A stretch of 64,000 nucleotides of DNA from Picocystis sp. L7 (taxonomy: Eukaryota; Chlorophyta; Picocystophyceae; Picocystales; Picocystaceae), in the NCBI GenBank assembly GCA_020975725.1, contig QXJR01000006.1, forward strand, positions 1,054,001-1,118,000, in the 5' to 3' direction. Below, piece after piece: positions 55,020-64,000 of this stretch (its first letter is position 1; the number at the start of each line of letters is the position of its first letter). Under the pieces are notes generated by a model. The model did not search any database, was not told where the DNA came from, and saw nothing but the letters and a program-made list of their open reading frames with translations. The position numbers and the translations under genes were made by a program.

Positions 55020-56315
55020 ATGAGTGATGTTGAAGAAGACGTCCCCTTGGGGACCCTCACCCGTTTTCAACGGATGAGAGAGGAGCTCGAAAGAGAGAAA
55101 GAAGGTCGGAAAGACCTCGAAGCAAAGACTTTGTTGCTGGAAAGTGAGCTCGAGCAACTCCGTGCGCTTTCCCTTACCGGACATGGAGTCGGTGATGCAC
55201 CGCCCGTTGGAGGAGAACCCGTAGAAAACGAAGCACAAGAGAAAGAGGAGGAACTTCCACACGGGGCTCCTCCGCAAGAAGCATCAGCCCACGACTTGAT
55301 ACCAGCAGAGAACGTTCCTCTTGCGGTGCATCCCCTCTCCGAGAAAGGGTTGCACTCCCTCACCGATATGTACCAAGCCATGGGGGCCTCACAACGCTTG
55401 CAAGGCGTGACGCTCACGAAGCCCAAGTCATTCTCAGGTGCCGAACTCACCCATGACCCATATTCACTTACTCATTGGTATCGGGAAGTGTCTTGTTGGG
55501 TACAAGGTTACGCCTTGAACGATACCCAACAAGTTGTGCTTGCCCTCCAAACATTGAGCGGAACCGCAAGAATCATGATGGACAACATCATAATGGGTGA
55601 CATGAATCGCGTATCGCATCTTCCAGCTCTTTATGAATTGTTAAAAGAAACATTTCAGCGACGTGATCCAGGGCCGGACGCATGGAAGGAATTTCAGCGC
55701 GTCCGCATGCACCCGATCAAGGAAGATGTTGTGAAATTTTTGAACCGGCTACTCTTGCTGAGTTTTGTGGTAAACATGAGCACGGATCCTACATGCATGA
55801 CGATCAGTGAATGCGACATCGCCACGAAATTGCGTGTCGGCCTACCTTACTCGATGAGCAACAAAATAGAACAACACTTTCAGTTGCTAGTGGAACTTGG
55901 ACGCGCTCCGGACATGTCCCCCTGGGGGGTCTGTGCCGCCGCCTTGAAGGTAGAGGCTGAAGAACGAGAACGGGCCAAAGCTGCAGCCCGCAGCAACAAG
56001 CTTACAGCAGCCAATACGGTCCGCACAACATCGACCGCCACCATCCGTGCGATGCCCCATTCTGATCCTACATCACAGAGGGCAGCAACTACCCCTGCTG
56101 GCCGCATCGCCAAAAGGTTTGCTGACCTCTCCAAGGAACTTCAAGAACGCATCGTCAGGGTCCAAACAGACTTGAAGGACCTCCCTTTGGGAGCCACTCT
56201 CACTCCAGATGAGCAAACACAGTGTACTGCCAATTCCCTTTGTTTGCGATGCCGCCGTTATGGACATGATGCCAAACAATGCCGTCATTCGTCCCCCATG
56301 TCTCCAAAAAACTAA
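55020..56315 (+). CDS. Family D gag-like protein
   Basis: 431 residues. A coiled-coil-like N-terminus (MREELEREKEGRKDLEAKTL), a Glu/Pro-rich linker, a central gag domain (HWYREVSCWVQGY, LPALYELLKETFQRRDPGPD), then a basic Ala/Thr-rich stretch and a zinc knuckle CLRCRRYGHDAKQC (CX2CX4HX4C) near the end. The ATG at 55,020 follows the primer-site region directly. This is the best preserved gag in the window. Confidence 0.8.
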   Translation: MSDVEEDVPLGTLTRFQRMREELEREKEGRKDLEAKTLLLESELEQLRALSLTGHGVGDAPPVGGEPVENEAQEKEEELPHGAPPQEASAHDLIPAENVPLAVHPLSEKGLHSLTDMYQAMGASQRLQGVTLTKPKSFSGAELTHDPYSLTHWYREVSCWVQGYALNDTQQVVLALQTLSGTARIMMDNIIMGDMNRVSHLPALYELLKETFQRRDPGPDAWKEFQRVRMHPIKEDVVKFLNRLLLLSFVVNMSTDPTCMTISECDIATKLRVGLPYSMSNKIEQHFQLLVELGRAPDMSPWGVCAAALKVEAEERERAKAAARSNKLTAANTVRTTSTATIRAMPHSDPTSQRAATTPAGRIAKRFADLSKELQERIVRVQTDLKDLPLGATLTPDEQTQCTANSLCLRCRRYGHDAKQCRHSSPMSPKN

Positions 56316-56512
56316 AGGGGCTCCACCTGAGAGTTGGGGCTGTCAGGATGGAGCCGGGAGAAGAACCACCACCTGGTGCATGCATGGAGACAGCAAGCCA
56401 TACAAATTTATATCCAGGCCAAGTGGTATCCCATAGAGCATGACCCAATCCCCTTCCTCGCTGTGAATTTCTCACGGCGAGATGCTACCTCGGAAACACC
56501 GAGGTTCCCACA

Positions 56513-58343
56513 TTGCAGAATCAAGCTTATGTGGACACGCTTGCGAGCAACTCCTTCTTGAGTACCCAAGCCTTTCAACAACTCAAACATCAAGACCCTG
56601 TCCTGCAGAATTGGAAGCCTACTGGACACTTCTTCAATTTCAGCCTGGCTGTAGGAACAGAGACATACCAAGCGCCAGTAATCGAAGTCCTGCTGACCAT
56701 CGATGGTTTTCAGGCAACCCACACTTTTGGAGTTGCGCCAATCGAAACCTTCAGTTGCATACTCGGCGTCGATTTCTGTCATAAGTATCTCCTGCAGCTC
56801 AACTGGCAGCAGCAGTATATGGAACTCCGCGATCCAGCGGGTTCTGTTCATCGAGTCCAGGGCGATGAGTCATTCATCAAAGCCCGTAAACTGGACCTGA
56901 TTGTACCCCCATCAGAGGTGAAGGAAGCTCTACAGTCAAGTGAGTGTCTCTTTTTAATGGTACAGCCCCTGGACTCAACATTTGAGTTGACGAGCGAGGA
57001 ACAGGATCTGGCCAGTTTCCGCAGCCAGCTCAGCGAAGCTTACAAGCTAAGCCCTGATGATCAGGAGCACTTGGACAGACTTCTATTACAATACAAGTCT
57101 TGCTTCGAGAAACGAACCTCGATTCCCCCTGAACGGACACCTGGGGAGTCTTTCAATATTAATGTGGAACTTGGCACACAACCTGTACACCGCAACTACT
57201 ACCGCTTGTCACCGCAACAGCAAGAAGCTCTACGTGAACTGCTTACGGAGTACGTTGACGCGGAGAAGATGGACATCTGCGCTGGATCCAGTTGGGGGGC
57301 ACCTGTGTTGCTTATACCAAAGAAGGATGGGGGCTGGAGAGTTGTCTTTGATTATAGGCTGCTTAACGCGGCAACAATCAAGGACCGCTACCCGTTACCC
57401 CGCATTGATGACCACCTGCAGAATTTACAAGGGTCCCGTGTCTTTTCGTTAGTGGATGCCCTGGATGGTTTCCACCAGGTGCCGAAGAACCCGGCCGACG
57501 TGGAGAAGACTGCTGTTGTGACCCCGTTCGGGGGTTACGTATGGCGGGTTATGCCGATGGGGCTCGCTAATGCTCTTGCCATGTTTCAACGCGTGATGAA
57601 CCAAATCTTCGGTACCTTACCTTTTTTGAAGGTATACATGGATGACATCTTGGTCCATTTAGCCAACATCCTAGAACATTTTGCACACCTTGAGCAATTC
57701 TTGGACACCTGCCAGCAAAGTGACATCCGACTTAAGCGCTCGAAATGCTTCTTCTTTCATCGCACCCTGGAGTGGGTTGGCTTTCGCATTCGCGAAGGAC
57801 AACTAACATGTGCTGACCACTTGGTTTCGCGGATCGAGAAATTCCCCAAGCCAACAACCCACAAGTAGAATTTGGCCTTCCTAGGCCTCTGCCAGTTCTA
57901 TATGCGCTTCGTGCAGAATTATTCAGACATTGCAGCCCCACTCACAGAGCTCAGTCGTAAACAGTATAAACACGACTTTCAGCATTACTGGAAACCACAG
58001 CATGATGCTGCCTTCACTCAACTGGTACAGTTACTCACTTCCAGGCCAGTGCTACAGCTTTTCCACGCAGACCGCCCCATCCGCATCGAGACAGATGCAT
58101 CAGATCACGGTATGGGGGCCGTCCTGTTACAAGATGTTTCCACAAATCAATGGAAACCTGTGGAGTTTTGGTCCTAAAAATTCAATTCTGCCCAGAAAAA
58201 CTATCATCCAACAGAGAAAGAGACCTGCGCTATCGTTTATGCGCTCCAGCATTGGCGTCACCTACTATTTGGACAACAGTTTTCAGTCATCACCGATAAC
58301 CGGGCCAGCATGTATCTTCAGAGCAAGTCATCAGAACAATTAA
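56513..58343 (+). pseudogene. Family D protease, reverse transcriptase and RNase H region
   Basis: A retropepsin-like start (AYVDTLASNSFLS, ILGVDFCHKY), then reverse transcriptase with VVFDYRLLNAATIKDRYPLP, MPMGLANALAMFQRVMNQ and the YMDD box near 57,637. RNase H begins at about 58,085 (RIETDASDHGMGAVLL). The region is broken. Confidence 0.8.
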
Positions 58344-58477
58344 GTCCACGCGATCAGCGCTAGATAGCTAAATTATCGTACTCCGCACCGTTCGAAGTTC
58401 ACTATCGCCCGGGTCCCGAAAACATCACTGCAGACTACCTTTCTAGGCACAGCAGTCAAGACAAACAGCCCATTGTC

Positions 58478-60243
58478 AGAATCCTGGATGTGTGTGCAGG
58501 AATGGGTACCGTGTTACGGGCCCTGTGGCATCTAGTTCCCCCTGGTGCTACATTACAGATTGACTACATCGCAGTAGAAATCGATCACGACGCACGCCAA
58601 GTCATTCAACGCGTCTTTGCAGATGTCAGTCTTGACCGACCTGGCCTTTTCTCGCGGACCGACATTTTTCGTTATGGTAACGATGTCCGCCTACTAACGG
58701 ACCGCCGCAAACTGCCTCCAACAGACTTGGTCATCGCTGGCGTTCCATGCCAGCCCTTTTCCAAGGCCAATAATTCAAAGGATCATCCAAGCTATGGCTT
58801 ACGCGACCATCGAGAACTGTTTACCTCCGCTCATCGCTTGCTGGAGCGACTGGGCCACCTGAGCTACATCATTGAATGTACCCCCTTTGCGGGGCATTTG
58901 GGGACTGATTTCCAGCAGATTAGTGACATGTTAGGAGAGCCACTTTTACATGATTTGGCGCAATGCTGCCCGCAGAGGCGCGTCCGTTACTGCTGGACCT
59001 CCTTGCCTAACCCTTCAGAATTGTTACCCTTGCAGGACCTCCCCGTTCTATGGCAAGACTGCTTAACACCCAGATCTACTGTGCCTACCGACGAACTGGG
59101 GCAACCTATTACAAAGTGCCCCGCCTTGATGGCCTCCCACAAATCACACAGCGACCGAAGTGAGTCTACCTGGGTCCAAAACTTTGATGGAACATCGAGG
59201 CCACTACAGATTCAGGAAAAAGAGCGCTTAGTTGGAATGGAGGCCAATGACACCGCTGCTGCCCAAGTTTCAGAGGCCTCTCGCCATCGAATGTGGGGCA
59301 ATGCCTTTCCTGTAGCGTGGATTGCAAATTTGCTGACTGCCTTCTTACAGAACCACACAGGGACGCTTCGACCGCTAGCTAGCCGCAGTCATACACCGGC
59401 TGTGTGCCTTCTTCGCAGCCCCTCCAAAGTTGCAGCCATGCTCACAGATTCACAGGCCACACCTATCATCCAAAGATTGCAGAGAGCAGCAATATCAGAT
59501 TCTCAATACAAGGCCATGGTAAACAGTCCTCCCCATCACCTGCAGGTTAGAGATGGGCTGCTGTTTGACAAGCCAATAGCTAATAGCTTTACTTCCTATG
59601 ATGGTCCAGCAGTGGTATGGGTCCCAGCCGATGACGCTCTCCGTCAAGACCTTTTGCACCTGGTGCATGACCAGGCCCACTTTGGAACCGCTCGCACTTA
59701 CGTAGCAGCGAAACGGCACTTCCGATGGAAGAATATGCACAACCAGATCCAGCATTTTGTGGCGCGGTGTCCTACCTGTCAATTACAAAAGCCAGGTACA
59801 GCCGCGCGTCACCAGCCATACTTTCCAGAGACAGCATTCTACCCATATCCATTTCATACTGTGGTCTTAGATGTCGTGGAAGGCCTCCCACTTACCCGCA
59901 AAGGCCACAATGGAGTACTAACAATCGTTGATCGTTTCACCAAATTTGCGATCTATATTCCTATCCATACCACGTGGTGCGCATTGCGCCAAGCACAGTG
60001 TATCATGGACAGTCTGATATATCAATTTCACACCCCACAGAGGACCCACACAGATAATGGACCAGCTTACCGCTCATTATTTAGGGCCTTCTGTTTTTGC
60101 GTTGGGGGTTCAACATACCACAGGTAGCCCATATCATTCACAGTCACAGGGCGGAGCCGAACGACAGCACCGAACCTTGCTACAGACCTTGAGACTAACC
60201 TGCGACGATCGCCGCAACTGGGACAACTACTTGCAGGCTGTAT
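58478..60243 (+). pseudogene. Family D cytosine-C5 methyltransferase and integrase
   Basis: Methyltransferase at about 58,478-59,345: DVCAGMGTVLR (motif I), GVPCQPFSKAN (motif IV), IIECTPFAGHL (motif VI region), PQRRVRYCW (motif VIII) and GNAFPVAW (motif X). Then come the integrase zinc finger (HDQAHFGTARTY...CPTCQLQK) near 59,670-59,790, and the core (VLDVVEGLPLTRKGHNGVLTI; HTDNGPAYR; YHSQSQGGAERQHR). The methyltransferase occupies the same RNase H-integrase slot as in A, C and E. The end of integrase is missing. Confidence 0.85.
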
Positions 60244-60305
60244 TGCGCAAGCGTCCGTGGAATGAGCAACGCAAAGGCTCACGTCCGAAGCGCAATCCCA
60301 CACGG
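60244..60305. other. Short unassigned junction between D and E
   Basis: 62 bases that match neither integrase coding nor the proposed E LTR. They may be decayed D sequence. Confidence 0.4.
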
Positions 60306-60780
60306 TGTTGCTACGCTCCTTCTCTCTTGACGGAACGACGAGTGGACGTCCTTTTTTCTCTCAAAGCAAAGTGATTCTGATGTATTACGAAGCAATGATG
60401 GCATAAGTATTGCCCCTTGAATGGGCACGACAGCCTGGCGCCCCACTCGCATGCACCCTGGTCACGTGAGGGGTCGCCAGGTGAAAACTGCTCCCCAGGC
60501 AGGGACCGCACCGATGGGGAGCTTGTTTCCCTGGGGTTACGCCCCACGGGCGCGTGCCGAGGACTCTGATTCCGGGGCAGAATCTCTTCTTCGCCCCGGA
60601 ATGATCTTCGACCCTTTCTTGCCCTAACACGATAAGGGGCAGTCCTGTGCCTGTTTTGGGTCACTTTAGGTCCATAAAAAAAAGGGGGGTGGTCTCTAGT
60701 GACCCTACTTGGATACTCCTACTTGGTCTGGTTCGAATCGGGACTCGATGGGTGCCCCGAGATAGTAAAGGCATGCAACA
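60306..60780 (-). repeat. Family E 3' LTR (proposed, 475 bp)
   Basis: On the minus strand it would start TGTTGCATGCC at 60,780 and end GTAGCAACA at 60,306, giving matching terminal TGTTGC/GCAACA. The purine-rich GGGAGCCAGGAGAA immediately before the start fits a polypurine tract, 47 bases after the pol end. No second copy lies in the window, so the left end is tentative. Confidence 0.6.
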
Positions 60781-60827
60781 TTCTCCTGGCTCCCAGCACC
60801 GAGTGCTGTATATTGTAGTTATCAGGC

Positions 60828-63800
60828 TTAAAACCCATATACATACGCGATCGGGTTGTATATGAGAGATCTGGTCTTTTGGTGGGAGTAAGTACTCATC
60901 TGTCCATCTGTCCACAGAATTCTGCATTCCCTATTTGTAACTTGTGTGACTTGTCCCTGATAGAATGACCCTGTTGTTCCTTCTTCATGGAAGAACTCAT
61001 GGACAATTTGTCCCTTTAAACTCAGTGGTCGCTTCCAGGACGGGGGCCGTCGTGTAGAGAAGGGTAGCCTTTGATAAGTCCAGGTGTTGACCAATATCGG
61101 TGAGGGGTACTGCAGGTACGCTTTTACTTTGTGCTCTCGCACAGCCTTTATGTTCGCAAGATTGATCCCCTTTTCAGGTATACACCCATTGTTTTCTTCC
61201 AGTGCTAGGAACTCGTTGAGAATTTCTGTTGATTCGTCAACCCAAAAGTATCGTTTCGCAGCATCGGATTGGTTGCCCTCCACATAGTAGCGGACCGGCC
61301 CTCCTGGAAAGAGGGAATAGTCCCGCAGCAGGTATCGTCGTATACGTGAACTAGCCTCCCCTCCTTCTTCAAATGTCGGCTTTGGTAAGGGCATTGTCGC
61401 AGGCAGGATATCTTCATCCCCAGGGAACAGGGTAAAGTCTGAGTCGACCCACAGTTCCAGCCGATCAGCGTTAATGCGATCTGAAAATGCGGACCCTGGA
61501 GGTAATTGGAGACGGTACGCTCCCCTCCCCAGATTTTGTTTGATAATGTAGGGTCCTACGTAATATGGTTCCAATTTGTGTTTGTCTGTGGGCCCCTTCA
61601 GGCCATACATTACCTTCACCTTGGCGCCCACAGGAAATTCTTTCGGTGTGCGAGATGCAGTAGCCTCTTGCATCCTCTTTGCCCCCTTTTGGAGCCTATC
61701 AAGTACCAGTCCATACATTTTCCTCTGTCCATCAAGGATGTCTGTGATGCGCCTGTCGAGCGACAATGCTGTCAATTCCTTGGCAGAGGTGTCTAAGGAA
61801 GGTAGCTGGAGGTGCCAAGGTAGCCTAGAGTGGCAACCGTACAGTAGCTGGAAGGGTGAGTAGTGAGTAACTGAATGCTCAGAATCATTATATGCATGCG
61901 CCGCCGCCTGTAGGTAAAGATCCCAATTAGCCTTGTCATCGCACATCGATCGCAGGGTCTGTAATAAAGTCCGGTGTTGGCGTTCTGCGCCACCTTGCGA
62001 TTGCGAATGGTATGGGGTTCCAGTAATGTGAAAAGCGCCAAGCGTAGCACAAAAGGCTCTGAACAACGCACGATAAGCAGGCCCGTTATCAGTGACTATT
62101 CGCACAGGGCAGTGGTACCTGAAGACCAAGTTATCCAACAAAGCCATAGCCTGTTGGTGGGAACTCCATGAGCTGTGAATTGGTATGTAGACAGCGAATT
62201 TTGTGAATCTGTCTACCACAGTAAGAACTGCATCGTGCCCCCGTGGGGTGAGCGGCAGATGTTCCACCACATCCAATATAACTGTATGGAATGGGTGAGG
62301 GTAAAAGCGCGTTTCAGGGAACAGCTGCTGGTGGCGTTCCTGATTTGCAGGCTTTTGTAGCTGGCAAGTTGGGCAGCGCGCCACAAAATGCTGGATATGC
62401 CCCCTCATTCCTTGCCAGTAAAAGTGCCGAAGGGCTGTTTGGTACGTACGCGTAACGCCAAAGTGAGCCCTATCATGAACGAGATGCAGTAGATCCTGGC
62501 GCAGCGCGTTGTCAGCAGGGACAACCACTGACTGGTGGCCCTCTCGTGCTGAGAACAATAGACTATCCTTGGTAATATAATTGTTTCCAGGTGTGCGTAA
62601 AAGGTCCTGGTATTTGGCATCGGCGAGGGCAGCTGTATGCAAGCGCTGTAGTATGGTAGGACCCTCACTAGTCTTACGATCTACGGCATTAAGACAGCGG
62701 GTTCGTATTGCTGCATTAGACACTAGGAGACCACACACAGTCCCAGCAGGACTGCGGCATGCTAGCGGTCGAAGCGTCCGTGTGTGGTTCTGAATCCATG
62801 GCCACAGCATATTGGCGATCCACCCAATAGGGAATGCGTTGCCACACATCCGGTGACGGTCAATCTCTGAGACCCCGGCTGCTGCTGTGTCCCCAGCTTG
62901 CATTCCTACAGCTCTCTCTCTTTCTGCTGCAGTCATTGGTCGGCGGGAGTTATCCTCGGCTATCACCCACGCAGCCTGGTTACGGTCGCTGTGTGAGTTC
63001 GCGCTGGCCATTAAAGAAGGGCACTTAAGTATAGGGTGCCCCATCCCATCTTTGGGAACTGTTGCCCCTGTGTCCAGACAATCCTGCCACAGTAGAGGAA
63101 TTGCGTTGAACTCGATAGCCGACCCAGTCCTTGCAAGGAGTGAGGTCCAACAGTATCGATGCCTAGCCTGCGCGCAATACAGCGAGAGATCATGCAATTC
63201 TGGCTCGCCAAACCACTGATTCACTGTCCAGAAATCTTTCTCTAAGTGAGGGGCAAAAGGTGTACACTCAATCAAGTAATCTGGATTCTTCAGCCGATGT
63301 TTAATGGCATCTACTGCTGTGAACAGCTCTCGGACGTCGCGCAGTCCAAGAGGTGGTGTAGTGGCTGAAGTGTTTGCTCTCGAGAAGGGCTGGCATGGGA
63401 CTCCCGCAATGATTAAATCAACCTTTGGTAGGCAACGCCGGCTCGTAAGTGCTTTCACATCATTCCCATATCTGAATATGTCCTTCCGCGTGAATAGTCC
63501 AGGATGTTCCAACCTAACTTGGTGGAACACTCGTAGGATGGCCGATCGGCAGGCCGCATCCAACTCCACTGCTATATAGTCGATTATCAGCGGCGAGTCA
63601 ACCGGTACTATGAGCCCCAAGGCGCGAAGTACGGTGCCCGTTCCCGCGCACAAATCGAGAATACAAATCTTCTTCTGGTCTACTTTTTCTGAAGTATGCC
63701 TGGAGAAGTAGTCGGGTCCACCGTTCATGGTGCCAGGTCGGTACTCGACCGTGAAAGGAGCAAAGTAGCTCAGTTTCTCCGACCATCGCATTTCGCGGGG

Positions 63801-64000
63801 GCTGAGCTGTTCTGTGGCTTTGGAGGTGAGATACTGGCTAGCCTTGTTGTCCGTAAGCACTGTAAAAGGCTGACCAAAGAGTAAGTGTCTCCAGTGTTGA
63901 AGCGCGTAAATTATCGCGCAAGTCTCCTTCTCCGCTGGATGGTAATTAAGTTGAGCGCTGTTGAATTTCTTGGACCAGTACTCAACTGGGCGCCACTCGT
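60828..64000 (-). CDS. Family E pol: RNase H, methyltransferase, integrase, C-terminal module
   Basis: The frame is open at the right edge, where RNase H is read (VEYWSKKFNSAQLNYHPAEK). Counting from the Met at 63,860: methyltransferase about 65-355 (nt 62,796-63,668), with DLCAGTG at 69, GVPCQPFS at 153, ECTPF at 198, QARHR at 231 and GNAFP at 340. Integrase zinc finger about 460-505, core about 520-640, GPY/F-like fold about 735-805. A chromo-like stretch (RRYLLRDYSLFPGGPVRYYV) follows at about 841, then SPILVNTWT near 920 and a Tudor-like segment FYQGQVTQV...ILWTDG near 966-986. It is the cleanest example of the whole layout in this window and the best query for finding relatives. Confidence 0.9.
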   Translation of the reverse strand, partial: EWRPVEYWSKKFNSAQLNYHPAEKETCAIIYALQHWRHLLFGQPFTVLTDNKASQYLTSKATEQLSPREMRWSEKLSYFAPFTVEYRPGTMNGGPDYFSRHTSEKVDQKKICILDLCAGTGTVLRALGLIVPVDSPLIIDYIAVELDAACRSAILRVFHQVRLEHPGLFTRKDIFRYGNDVKALTSRRCLPKVDLIIAGVPCQPFSRANTSATTPPLGLRDVRELFTAVDAIKHRLKNPDYLIECTPFAPHLEKDFWTVNQWFGEPELHDLSLYCAQARHRYCWTSLLARTGSAIEFNAIPLLWQDCLDTGATVPKDGMGHPILKCPSLMASANSHSDRNQAAWVIAEDNSRRPMTAAERERAVGMQAGDTAAAGVSEIDRHRMCGNAFPIGWIANMLWPWIQNHTRTLRPLACRSPAGTVCGLLVSNAAIRTRCLNAVDRKTSEGPTILQRLHTAALADAKYQDLLRTPGNNYITKDSLLFSAREGHQSVVVPADNALRQDLLHLVHDRAHFGVTRTYQTALRHFYWQGMRGHIQHFVARCPTCQLQKPANQERHQQLFPETRFYPHPFHTVILDVVEHLPLTPRGHDAVLTVVDRFTKFAVYIPIHSSWSSHQQAMALLDNLVFRYHCPVRIVTDNGPAYRALFRAFCATLGAFHITGTPYHSQSQGGAERQHRTLLQTLRSMCDDKANWDLYLQAAAHAYNDSEHSVTHYSPFQLLYGCHSRLPWHLQLPSLDTSAKELTALSLDRRITDILDGQRKMYGLVLDRLQKGAKRMQEATASRTPKEFPVGAKVKVMYGLKGPTDKHKLEPYYVGPYIIKQNLGRGAYRLQLPPGSAFSDRINADRLELWVDSDFTLFPGDEDILPATMPLPKPTFEEGGEASSRIRRYLLRDYSLFPGGPVRYYVEGNQSDAAKRYFWVDESTEILNEFLALEENNGCIPEKGINLANIKAVREHKVKAYLQYPSPILVNTWTYQRLPFSTRRPPSWKRPLSLKGQIVHEFFHEEGTTGSFYQGQVTQVTNRECRILWTDGQMSTYSHQKTRSLIYNPIAYVYGF

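Larger units (their letters stand above)
54500..60243 (+). mobile_element. Ty3/gypsy-like LTR element, family D, with DNA methyltransferase (3' part absent)
   Basis: Plus-strand order: 5' LTR (about 54,500-54,982), gag, protease, RT, RNase H, cytosine methyltransferase and integrase core. Similarity to the other elements stops near 60,243, within the integrase region, and family E starts shortly after. No 3' LTR lies in the window. The element is broken, with around five breaks. Age cannot be judged from its own LTRs. The old LTR at 42,085-42,600 shows that the family has been in this genome a long time. Confidence 0.85.
60306..64000 (-). mobile_element. Ty3/gypsy-like LTR element, family E, with DNA methyltransferase (5' part outside window)
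   Basis: Minus-strand element entering from the right edge: RNase H, cytosine methyltransferase, integrase, C-terminal module, polypurine tract and 3' LTR. The reading frame is open from the window edge to the pol end, and no break is seen in this part, so it looks whole here and probably young. The gag, protease and RT parts should lie to the right. Its LTR abuts the cut end of family D, so E probably inserted into D. Confidence 0.85.

Overview
The window is nuclear eukaryotic DNA, almost wholly built of mobile elements, with one island of two intronless host genes. Ty3/gypsy-type LTR elements, a two-gene PIF/Harbinger-like DNA transposon, a GT47 (exostosin) enzyme and a cytidylyltransferase-oxidoreductase fusion point to a repeat-rich, intron-poor protist or alga. 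A red alga is a reasonable guess, but nothing in the window proves it. No tRNA, rRNA, CRISPR array or bacterial-style operon was recognised.

Layout. 1-13,709 (minus): family A, a Ty3-like element, as two head-to-tail copies sharing one LTR (period 7,149 bp, about 0.1% different). 13,710-20,081 (plus): family B copy B1, whose 5' part is cut off by the A array. 20,082-24,248: unassigned DNA plus an old solitary LTR of family C. 24,249-29,933 (minus): family C element with matching 605-bp LTRs and a 4-bp target duplication, its 3' LTR split by a 781-bp inverted-repeat transposon. 29,934-31,799: unassigned. 31,800-40,084 (minus): family B copy B2, inverted relative to B1, with a truncated tandem partner B3 to 40,656. 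42,085-42,600: old family D LTR. 43,152-47,135: PIF/Harbinger-like transposon, itself interrupted by a 487-bp insert with a 9-bp target duplication. 47,314-52,267: the two host genes, tail to tail. 52,700-53,694: a 995-bp transposon with 48-bp inverted repeats. 54,500-60,243 (plus): family D element, cut short. 60,306-64,000 (minus): family E element, running off the right edge.

The most striking content is the extra enzyme load of the LTR elements. Families A, C, D and E all carry a cytosine-C5 DNA methyltransferase domain between RNase H and the integrase zinc finger. All share the unusual motif VI spelling ECTPF, which suggests one ancestral capture. Family B has no such domain. It has an unrecognised segment of about 200 residues in the same slot and, at the C-terminal end of pol, a domain resembling the Dam-like domain of DIRS retrotransposons. 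Families A, B, C and E also share an uncharacterised C-terminal module (chromo-like plus Tudor-like). Capture of cytosine methyltransferases by retrotransposons has been reported, as I recall, in dinoflagellates and charophyte algae; this window shows it in several co-resident families.

The two host genes may both serve surface or secreted glycan synthesis: one makes or handles a CDP-activated polyol, the other is a glycosyltransferase with two apparent transferase domains. That link is inference.
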